A stretch of DNA of 5,292 bases from Bacillota bacterium (lineage in GTDB: Bacteria; Bacillota; Bacilli; Alicyclobacillales; SLC66): assembly GCA_021797415.1 (NCBI GenBank), contig JAJZZT010000169.1, positions 1 through 5,292 of the forward strand. Reading direction: 5' to 3'. The translations under genes and the position numbers were made by a program. The notes under the pieces were generated by a model. The model was given only the letters and a program-made list of their open reading frames with translations, had not been told where the DNA came from and did not search any database. Below are positions 1-5,122 of this stretch, one piece after another. How positions within the stretch are numbered: position 1 is the stretch's first letter; every line of letters starts with the position of its first letter.

Positions 1-725
1 TGGCGGCGGGCATTCCCGTACTCGCCGAGAAACCGATTTCAAACAAGCTGGAAGAAGCCGAGCGGATGGTACAGACCGCGCACGAGGGGAGAATCCCCTT
101 TGCGGTGAACCTGAATCACCGCTTTACGCCGGCCGCAAAGCGCGCGAAAGAATGGGTCCAGTCGGGCCGTCTCGGCCAGTTGCACATGATCAACATGCGG
201 ATGTGGATCAACAACCAGGCGGAGACGTCCCCCTGGTTTCACCTGCGCGCGCTGCACCCTCACTCTTTTGACGTCATCCGGTACTTTGCCGGCGATATCG
301 ACCGCGTCGCTGCCTTCATGATGAAGGGGGAAGGGCGAACGATCTGGTCCAACGCCCAGGTCCTGCTGCATTTCAAAAACGGCATGATCGGGAATCTCGT
401 CGGCAGCTACGACGCCGGCGCGGGATACGGTCTCGAACAGTGCGAGGTGGTGGGTTCGAAAGGGCGATTTGTGCTCACGGACGCGTGCGAACGACTCACC
501 TTTTATGCACGCCACAGCATCGAGACCGAGACGTTTGATTACCTCGGCGGGATGCGTTCGTTCAATGAAACATTCAAGAGCAGGATTTCCGCGTGGATTG
601 ACCAACTGGCTGCCCACACTCCCTGGGATCAGATCGACGGTTCCGGAGAGGACGCCCTGCGGGCGCAACGGGTGATTGAAGCCGCGATCGAATCGTGGAA
701 CACGGGCCGCATCATCGAACTTTAA
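1..725 (+). CDS. Gfo/Idh/MocA-family oxidoreductase, 5'-truncated
   Basis: This is the C-terminal part of an NAD(P)-dependent dehydrogenase of the Gfo/Idh/MocA family; such enzymes oxidise or reduce sugars, inositols and related polyols in the cytoplasm. The frame is open from base 3, before the first Met codon at 66, so the gene enters from outside the window. The visible 240 codons begin with AAGIPVLAEKPIS, which contains the family's EKP motif (bases 27-35) with the Lys that contacts cofactor and substrate. Further on, HPHSFDVIRYFAGD matches the usual H-x-x-D active-site motif (His at 261-263, Asp at 270-272). About 90 N-terminal residues carrying the Rossmann GxGxxG motif are missing, judged from the usual 330-360 aa. 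The rest fits the alpha/beta C-terminal domain. The TAA stop (723-725) lies inside the target duplication of the MITE at 728-907. The substrate cannot be read from the sequence. Family assignment is secure. Confidence 0.93.
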   Translation, partial: AAGIPVLAEKPISNKLEEAERMVQTAHEGRIPFAVNLNHRFTPAAKRAKEWVQSGRLGQLHMINMRMWINNQAETSPWFHLRALHPHSFDVIRYFAGDIDRVAAFMMKGEGRTIWSNAQVLLHFKNGMIGNLVGSYDAGAGYGLEQCEVVGSKGRFVLTDACERLTFYARHSIETETFDYLGGMRSFNETFKSRISAWIDQLAAHTPWDQIDGSGEDALRAQRVIEAAIESWNTGRIIEL

Positions 726-727
726 AA
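723..727. repeat. Left target-site duplication (TAAAA)
   Basis: TAAAA abuts the left terminal inverted repeat and is repeated at 908-912 directly after the right one. The first three bases are the TAA stop of the upstream oxidoreductase, so the insertion left the protein intact. Confidence 0.7.
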
Positions 728-771
728 GAGCCTGTTCAAAAAGAGGGCAGGGTTGACCCACGCAGTGCAAT

Positions 772-818
772 GGGACATGGGATAAACCGAGTGTGTAGTG
801 GATGTTATCCCATGTCCC
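772..818. repeat. Perfect 14-bp inverted repeat inside the MITE
   Basis: GGGACATGGGATAA (772-785) is the exact reverse complement of TTATCCCATGTCCC (805-818), with a 19-nt loop. A transcript of the oxidoreductase-hydrolase operon would carry this as a stable hairpin. No T-run follows, so it is not a typical intrinsic terminator. Confidence 0.85.
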
Positions 819-821
819 CGA

Positions 822-840
822 GCGTACGTTTTGGGTACGC
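822..840. repeat. Short inverted repeat inside the MITE
   Basis: GCGTAC (822-827) and GTACGC (835-840) are perfect inverted copies around a 7-nt loop, just 3 nt downstream of the larger 14-bp dyad. Together they give the element a multi-hairpin structure. Confidence 0.6.
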
Positions 841-907
841 GAGGGAGCATTTCTGGCGATGACGCGGCAATGCGCCGGGGAGTTCTGCCCACTTTTTGAA
901 CAACCTC

Positions 908-912
908 TAAAA
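908..912. repeat. Right target-site duplication (TAAAA)
   Basis: Second copy of TAAAA, abutting the right terminal inverted repeat that ends at 907. It marks the far boundary of the inserted element; the original operon sequence resumes at 913. Confidence 0.7.
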
Positions 913-936
913 GGTATCTGGCATCCGCTTACAGAA

Positions 937-946
937 AGGAGAGGAG
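937..946 (+). promoter_or_regulatory. Ribosome binding site deciding a TTG start
   Basis: AGGAGAGGAG lies upstream of TTG 953; its GAGGAG part (941-946) ends 6 nt before the start. The next in-frame ATG (Met22, base 1016) would remove the first metal-binding Asp and has no such site, so TTG is preferred. Confidence 0.75.
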
Positions 947-952
947 AGCACA

Positions 953-2494
953 TTGTCAGTCAACCGTCGCGCCAATGTGGTGCTGCTCGGCATCGACAGC
1001 CTGCGGGCGGATCATATGAGCCTGTACGGCTATTCTCGCCTGACGACGCCGCACATCGACCGATTCGCTGGAGAGGGCGCCGTATTCATGAAGCATTTCA
1101 GTCCCAGCATCCCGACCACGCCAGGCTATTCGACCATGCTGACGGGAATGGACTGCTTCGGAACGGATGTCGTCGCGCTGCGGCATAAAGGTCCTCTTGG
1201 CACTCACGTGCAGACGCTCCCGGAAATCCTGCGCGAGCACGGATACAATACGAGTTGCGTCGGCTTCACGGGCAATCCGGCGTCCCGCGGTTTTGACACC
1301 TATCTGGACTACAAGGCGTGGCAACCCGACAGTACCGGCCGCTGCCCGAAAGCGCAGAATCTGAATGATTGCGCCATACCTGAACTGCGCCGCCTCGCGG
1401 GGGAAGAGGAACCCTTCTTTCTGTTTCTCCGCCACATGGACCCCCATTCTCCCTATCTTCCTCCCCGTCCGTTCGAACGCCTGTTTTATGGCGGTGACGA
1501 GCGCAGGGAAGGGGACGGTTCCCTGCAACCGGTCTGGGATTTCAAGCCGTTCGCGGATTTTTTCCGTTCCTGGATCCCGGAGGGATGCACCGACCGGCAT
1601 TATGTCGACGCGCAGTACGACGGTGCGCTGGCCTACATGGATGCGGCGATCGGCGGCCTGTTTGCCGAATTGGCGGCGCTTGGCCTGGAGGAAGAGACGC
1701 TGGTGGTCGTCACGTCCGACCACGGAGAGACACTGTACGAACACGAGTGCTATTACGATCACCATGGACTGTACGACTGCACGCTGACCGTTCCCCTTGT
1801 GTTGCGCTGGCCGGGAAAGATCGCGCCGGGCGCGCGCCACGACGGCTTTACGCAGATCAAGGACATCACCCCGACGATCCTCGACCTGCTCGGCATTGCC
1901 GCGGCGCATCCCTTTGACGGGCACAGTCTGGCGCCTTTCGCGCGATCGGGCGGCGCGACAAGCGATCTACAGGAGGAGAGGGAGTTTTACATCACCGAGT
2001 GCACGTGGATGCGCAAACACGGCTGGCGGACGCCGGAATGGAAGCTGATCCGGGCGCTTGAACCGGATTTTCATTTCAAACCGGATGTGGAACTGTACCA
2101 CCTGGTTGACGATCCGCTGGAACTGCACAACCTGGCGGGCGAGCGACCCGACGTGGTCCAGGATTTGACGCGGCGGCTGGAGGAGCACAGCGCAGGGCGG
2201 GAACGGGAGACAGGCAGGGTCAATCCGATGTTGACCAATCTCGACTGGCACGGCCATGGCGGTGGACCGTTCACTTCATCCCGGCAGGCGTACGAAACCC
2301 TGCATATCGGTTCGATCCGCGGCGCCAGGGCATTGCAGGAAGACGACGGCAAGCAAGACGACGGCAAGCAAGACGACGGCAAGCAAGACGACGGCAAGCA
2401 AGACGACGGCAAGCAAGACGACGGCAAGCACGACGACAAGCAAGACGACAAGCGGGTAGACGACGACAAGCACGGGAAAGCGCTGCCGCAATGA
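953..2494 (+). CDS. Sulfatase-superfamily hydrolase with Thr in the nucleophile position and a QDDGK-repeat tail
   Basis: A 513-aa alkaline phosphatase/sulfatase superfamily protein (COG3119-like) with a TTG start. The N-terminal NVVLLGIDSLRADHMSLYGY (residues 8-27) carries the metal-binding Asp15, but Ser16 stands where many sulfatases have a second Asp. The nucleophile motif reads T-T-P-G-Y-S-T-M-L-T-G (55-65): Thr55 replaces the Cys or Ser needed for formylglycine and Tyr59 replaces the usual Arg. RHMDPHSPY (160-168) and TSDHGE (254-259, Asp256/His257) supply further active-site and metal ligands, and ELYHLVDDPLELHNLA (380-395) is the usual C-terminal signature. Thr is the nucleophile in superfamily phosphodiesterases and phosphotransferases such as NPP and LtaS, so a phosphoester substrate is as likely as a sulfate ester (inference). 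Residues 463-508 form a charged repeat tail. No signal peptide or membrane segment is seen, so it is probably cytoplasmic. It overlaps the next gene by 4 nt. Confidence 0.9.
   Translation: MSVNRRANVVLLGIDSLRADHMSLYGYSRLTTPHIDRFAGEGAVFMKHFSPSIPTTPGYSTMLTGMDCFGTDVVALRHKGPLGTHVQTLPEILREHGYNTSCVGFTGNPASRGFDTYLDYKAWQPDSTGRCPKAQNLNDCAIPELRRLAGEEEPFFLFLRHMDPHSPYLPPRPFERLFYGGDERREGDGSLQPVWDFKPFADFFRSWIPEGCTDRHYVDAQYDGALAYMDAAIGGLFAELAALGLEEETLVVVTSDHGETLYEHECYYDHHGLYDCTLTVPLVLRWPGKIAPGARHDGFTQIKDITPTILDLLGIAAAHPFDGHSLAPFARSGGATSDLQEEREFYITECTWMRKHGWRTPEWKLIRALEPDFHFKPDVELYHLVDDPLELHNLAGERPDVVQDLTRRLEEHSAGRERETGRVNPMLTNLDWHGHGGGPFTSSRQAYETLHIGSIRGARALQEDDGKQDDGKQDDGKQDDGKQDDGKQDDGKHDDKQDDKRVDDDKHGKALPQ
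2339..2428 (+). repeat. 15-bp in-frame tandem repeat (six units) encoding (E/Q)DDGK
   Basis: Six head-to-tail copies of CAAGACGACGGCAAG encode QDDGK; the first begins with G instead of C (EDDGK) and the rest are identical. A decayed extension follows to about 2472: HDDK, QDDK, RVDDDK, HGK. The unit is a multiple of three, so copy-number change by slippage keeps the frame and alters only the tail length of the hydrolase. The array ends about 60 nt before the ATGA junction with the next gene. The identity of the units suggests recent expansion. Confidence 0.95.
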
Positions 2495-3897
2495 CGCCGA
2501 ATGTGCTGTTGATCGTGGCCGACCAACTCCGGTACGACGCCCTTGGCTGCAGCGGGAACATGACGGTGCGGACACCCCATCTCGACCGGCTGGCTGCCGA
2601 TGGGGTGTGTTTTGAGCAGGCATACAGCCATATCCCCATCTGCAGCCCTGCCCGCCAGTCTTTCCTCAACGGCCGTCGCCCGGAGGCGTTCGGCGGTCAT
2701 TGGAACTATGATCTGGGACCGCGGGTCGGCACACTGTCGGTGGACGATTATGCATGGCCGCGCGAACTGCGGGCACTCGGTTACCGGAGCGTCTACGCCG
2801 GGAAGTGGAATGTGCATCCGCACGCCAGTCCTGTGCAGTTTGGCTACGACGAATACATCCCGGACAGCGACCATGAGCGCTGGCGGGCGCAAAAGCACCC
2901 CGACGTGCGGTACGTCGGTGGCTATCTGGGTGAGCGCGATCCTCTGCCGCTGGAGGACGCGGCCACCCACTTCATGGCCGGGCGCGTCGCCGATCGCATC
3001 CGCACCCTCTTTGCACAGGGTTCACCGTGGCACGTGCGGCTTGATTTTTCCGCGCCGCATCTTCCGTGCCGCCCGGCGGGCCGGTTTGCCGATCTGTATC
3101 GCGCGCAAGACATGACGCCCTGGGGGAGCTTCGCGGAGACGTTTGCCGGGAAACCGTACATCCAGCTTCAACAGTTGTACAGTTGGGGCATCGAGAATTT
3201 CACGTGGGAGGACTTTGCGCCCGTGGTCGCCCGTTATTTTGGCATGGTCAGCCAAATGGACGACGCGGTCGGACAGGTTCTGCAGGCTGTTGCGCAGTGC
3301 GGCGCGCGGGACGACACGATCGTCATTTTCACCGCGGACCACGGCGATCTTTGCGGCGCCCACCGGATGCTCGACAAACACAATGTGCTCTATGACGATG
3401 TGGTGCGCGTCCCGCTCATCATCCGCTGGCCGGCGGGGCTTGCCGCCGGTGTCCGCGTGAAGGAGTTCGTCTACAACCTGCTTGACGTTCCCCCGACGCT
3501 GATGGAGTGGCTGGGCACCGCGCCGGACGCGGTTTGGCACGGGCGGTCGCTCGCGACCCTGCTCGCGGGCGCCGCGCCAAAGGACTGGCGAAACGGCGTG
3601 GTGGCCACGTATCACGGCCAGCAGTGCGGCCTCAACACCCAGCGGATGATCCGCACGAAGCGGTGGAAATACATCTGGAATGCGATGGACGTGGACGAGC
3701 TTTACGATCTGCAGGCCGACCCGCACGAACTGGCGAACCGGATCGACGATCCGGGACTCGCGCAGGGGGTCCAGGGATTGCGCGAGCAATTGTTCGCGGA
3801 ACTTCTGGCGCAGGGAGACCGTCAGGTGGACAATGAATGGGTGAGGCGGCAACTGCTTGAGGGAAGGAAGCTCGGCCGCCGTCAGGAGCTATCTTGA
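2491..3897 (+). CDS. Formylglycine-dependent sulfatase (COG3119 type)
   Basis: A 468-aa protein that hydrolyses sulfate esters; the exact substrate is not readable. NVLLIVADQLRYDALGC (residues 4-20) holds metal-binding Asp11, with Gln12 after it as in the ADQ-type sulfatases. I-C-S-P-A-R-Q-S-F-L-N-G (50-61) is a full CxPxR motif: Cys51 (bases 2641-2643) should be oxidised to formylglycine and Arg55 stabilises it. AGKWN (103-107), SAPHLPCRP (187-195), FTADHGDLCGAHRMLDK (280-296; Asp283, His284, Lys296) and VVRVPLIIRWPAG (304-316) follow in the usual order, ending with ELYDLQADPHELANR (403-417). Length is normal and nothing is broken. The start ATG overlaps the previous stop as ATGA and has no strong Shine-Dalgarno of its own, so translational coupling is likely. 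No signal peptide is seen, implying a cytoplasmic enzyme acting on imported substrate. Because its Cys type needs FGE or anSME, that maturase must be encoded elsewhere. Confidence 0.95.
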   Translation: MTPNVLLIVADQLRYDALGCSGNMTVRTPHLDRLAADGVCFEQAYSHIPICSPARQSFLNGRRPEAFGGHWNYDLGPRVGTLSVDDYAWPRELRALGYRSVYAGKWNVHPHASPVQFGYDEYIPDSDHERWRAQKHPDVRYVGGYLGERDPLPLEDAATHFMAGRVADRIRTLFAQGSPWHVRLDFSAPHLPCRPAGRFADLYRAQDMTPWGSFAETFAGKPYIQLQQLYSWGIENFTWEDFAPVVARYFGMVSQMDDAVGQVLQAVAQCGARDDTIVIFTADHGDLCGAHRMLDKHNVLYDDVVRVPLIIRWPAGLAAGVRVKEFVYNLLDVPPTLMEWLGTAPDAVWHGRSLATLLAGAAPKDWRNGVVATYHGQQCGLNTQRMIRTKRWKYIWNAMDVDELYDLQADPHELANRIDDPGLAQGVQGLREQLFAELLAQGDRQVDNEWVRRQLLEGRKLGRRQELS

Positions 3898-3918
3898 AAA
3901 TGAGGGTCAGGGGCTAGC

Positions 3919-3992
3919 CGCCAGTATCCCTTTGCTCCTGCTCGGACACCGCTATCGCTGCTAAACTCGCGACGAGCAAAGGGATACTGGCG
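3919..3992. repeat. Perfect 19-bp inverted repeat (REP-like or large hairpin)
   Basis: CGCCAGTATCCCTTTGCTC (3919-3937) is exactly matched by its reverse complement at 3974-3992, around a 36-nt loop. It starts 21 nt after the sulfatase stop. A T-run is absent on either strand, so a rho-independent terminator is not indicated; a dispersed REP-type repeat, an mRNA 3'-end stabilising hairpin or a protein-binding dyad are all possible. The palindrome GGCTAGCC (3912-3919) borders it. Confidence 0.85.
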
Positions 3993-4110
3993 ACCCAGCA
4001 AACCTTGTCCATGGCGCGGAACTCGCAGGCATAGGGCAGGGCGACGGCCCAGCAAATTTTCATCCTGCCGATGGTGGAGCGCCCGCGCCATGCGGGTCTA
4101 TCTCCGCAGA

Positions 4111-4116
4111 GAGGAG
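4111..4116 (+). promoter_or_regulatory. Ribosome binding site of the araC-type gene
   Basis: GAGGAG ends 7 nt before ATG 4124. The other possible start, ATG 4172 (Met17), lies after the duplicated segment and has no purine-rich site, so 4124 is preferred and the duplication is coding. Confidence 0.75.
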
Positions 4117-4123
4117 ACGAGAG

Positions 4124-5122
4124 ATGGAGCAGTTGGACAGCCGGCGTTTGCAGTTGGACAGCCGGCGCTTCATGAAGGGAGATTTTCCTTTCGCCATCCA
4201 CCGTTGCAGTCATGATGCGCTGCACGTGCCACAGCCGCACAGTCACGATTTTGTGGAGCTGGTATATGTCGAGCAGGGCAGCGCCCGCCATCTGTTCGAG
4301 GGCGAGTCGTACGACTTGCGCACGGGAGACGTGTTCATCATCAATCCCGGTGAAACACACTCCTTCGAACTTCCCGCTGGCGGGAGACTGGGAATCATCA
4401 ACTGCCTGTTTCAGCCGCACCTGATCCAGGAACCCATCCTGCGCGAACTGCATGTGTCAAAGACGATGGATTATTTTTATATCCACCCGTTTCTCAATCC
4501 GGGGGAACGCTTCAACCATCTGCTCAACCTGCGCGGGGAAGACGCGCGGCGCATTCTGTCGCTGCTCGACGTGCTGATCGATGAAACGGAGCGCCGCCGG
4601 ACCGGCTACCAGACACTGGTGCGACTGCGCATGATCGAACTGCTCATGCTGCTGTCGCGTGGTTACGACGAGTCGTTGCGGATGTCCGACCGCTCCCGCG
4701 ACCATCACCGTTGCACTGCCGCGCTGCGCATCTGCGGCTATCTGGAACGGCACTACCAGCAGAAAAACACGCTGGAATCCCTGTCGCTGCTGTTCAATAT
4801 CAGCGCGCGCCACCTCAACCGGATCTTCCGCGAGGAAATTGGTATGAGCGTGGTCGAAAAGATTCACCGGATCCGCATCGAGAAAGCGCGATCCCTGCTG
4901 GTCGAGACGGACGAAAAGATCATCAATATCGCCGCCATGATCGGCTACGAGGACCCGGCGTTTTTCAGCCGGCTGTTCACGCGCGAAGTGGGATGCGCGC
5001 CCGGCCGCTTTCGCACCAGGGCCCTGTCGCATTCAAGAGAGGAGGAGTGTGGATGCAAGGAAAGCGAACCTGGCTCATACCGGACGGGTTTCTGCCTGTC
5101 GGCAGCACGGGAGAACAGGTGA
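4124..5122 (+). CDS. AraC/XylS-family transcriptional regulator with N-terminal cupin
   Basis: A 332-aa cytoplasmic DNA-binding regulator. The N-terminal part (about 36-82) is an AraC_binding cupin like that of RhaR/RhaS: PQPHSHDFVELVYVEQGS contributes His39, His41 and Glu45, followed by YDLRTGDVFIINPGETHSFE. The C-terminal part (about 200-300) has the two helix-turn-helix motifs: TLESLSLLFNISARHLNRIF (216-235) and the stretch 264-288 containing INIAAMIGYEDPAFFSRLF, then GCAPGRFR. Such proteins usually sense sugars and control adjacent catabolic genes, so the sulfatase operon is the likely target (inference). Residues 3-16 are a tandem duplication, QLDSRRL-QLDSRRF. The HTH domain should end near residue 300; the last 24 or so residues (CGCKESEPGSYRTGF...) are encoded by sequence shared with the ASRT-like gene in another frame and look unlike a conserved domain. 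Confidence 0.95.
   Translation: MEQLDSRRLQLDSRRFMKGDFPFAIHRCSHDALHVPQPHSHDFVELVYVEQGSARHLFEGESYDLRTGDVFIINPGETHSFELPAGGRLGIINCLFQPHLIQEPILRELHVSKTMDYFYIHPFLNPGERFNHLLNLRGEDARRILSLLDVLIDETERRRTGYQTLVRLRMIELLMLLSRGYDESLRMSDRSRDHHRCTAALRICGYLERHYQQKNTLESLSLLFNISARHLNRIFREEIGMSVVEKIHRIRIEKARSLLVETDEKIINIAAMIGYEDPAFFSRLFTREVGCAPGRFRTRALSHSREEECGCKESEPGSYRTGFCLSAARENR
4129..4167 (+). repeat. Tandem 21-bp duplication at the 5' end of the araC-type gene
   Basis: GCAGTTGGACAGCCGGCG occurs identically at 4129-4146 and 4150-4167, a 21-bp period. It encodes QLDSRR twice, seven codons per unit with the frame kept. It lies before the cupin, so it probably does not disturb the fold. Confidence 0.9.
5040..5045 (+). 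promoter_or_regulatory. Ribosome binding site of the ASRT-like gene, inside araC
   Basis: AGGAGG ends 7 nt before ATG 5053, an ideal spacing, and sits within the coding sequence of the upstream regulator. GTG 5047 is in frame but too close to the site to be used. Confidence 0.85.

Larger units (their letters stand above)
728..907. mobile_element. MITE-like 180-bp non-coding insertion with TIRs and TAAAA duplication
   Basis: The outer 23 bases on each side (728-750 and 885-907) are inverted copies matching at 20 of 23 positions, both containing TGTTCAAAAAG and GGGCAG. The pentamer TAAAA directly flanks both ends (723-727 and 908-912), as expected of a target-site duplication. The inside holds a perfect 14-bp inverted repeat (772-785/805-818) and a 6-bp one (822-827/835-840). 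No open frame in it looks like a transposase; the one + strand ORF starting at 802 runs out of the element into the shadow of the next gene. Short length, terminal repeats, target duplication and absence of a transposase together fit a non-autonomous MITE mobilised in trans. The parent IS family is not identified. Removing the element and one duplicate would leave 42 bp between the flanking genes. Confidence 0.8.
3898..4123. other. Intergenic region between the sulfatase operon and the araC-type gene
   Basis: These 226 bases contain no convincing gene. They hold a perfect 19-bp inverted repeat (3919-3992), an imperfect direct repeat of GCGAC..CCCAGCAAA (about 3990-4003 and 4041-4056), and nested dyads: CATGGCGCGG (4010-4019) pairs with CCGCGCCATG (4083-4092), and GGCAGG (4035-4040) with CCTGCC (4064-4069). 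No clear -35/-10 pair and no stem followed by a T-run could be found. A promoter for the regulator gene could be here but is not visible. Confidence 0.5.

Noticed and set aside
753..786. Promoter in the MITE: TTGACC (753-758) with GGATAA or GATAAA near 780-786
   Set aside because: The spacing of about 21-22 nt is too long and the -10-like bases are part of the 14-bp hairpin arm, so an outward promoter is not supported.
39..953. 304-codon minus-strand frame
   Set aside because: It is antisense to the oxidoreductase and passes through the MITE; its composition is that of a GC-rich shadow frame without any domain signature.
802..1188. 128-codon + strand frame starting inside the MITE
   Set aside because: It crosses the right end of the element and then shadows the hydrolase gene in another frame; it has no ribosome binding site and no recognisable domain.
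2339..2428. CRISPR array
   Set aside because: The 15-bp units are directly adjacent without spacers and lie in a coding frame, so this is a coding minisatellite.
2071..2970. 299-codon minus-strand frame with a CLPSS repeat
   Set aside because: The repeat is the antisense reading of the 15-bp minisatellite, and the rest is antisense to the two hydrolases, whose motifs are unambiguous.
3919..3992. Rho-independent terminator
   Set aside because: The loop is 36 nt and there is no T-run after the stem on either strand, so only the inverted repeat itself is reported.
3914..4063. Minus-strand 49-residue ORF (MKICWAVALPYAC... with a hydrophobic middle)
   Set aside because: It looks slightly like a small membrane protein, but it reads through both arms of the 19-bp inverted repeat and has no convincing ribosome binding site. 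Copies in relatives with synonymous changes would reopen the case.
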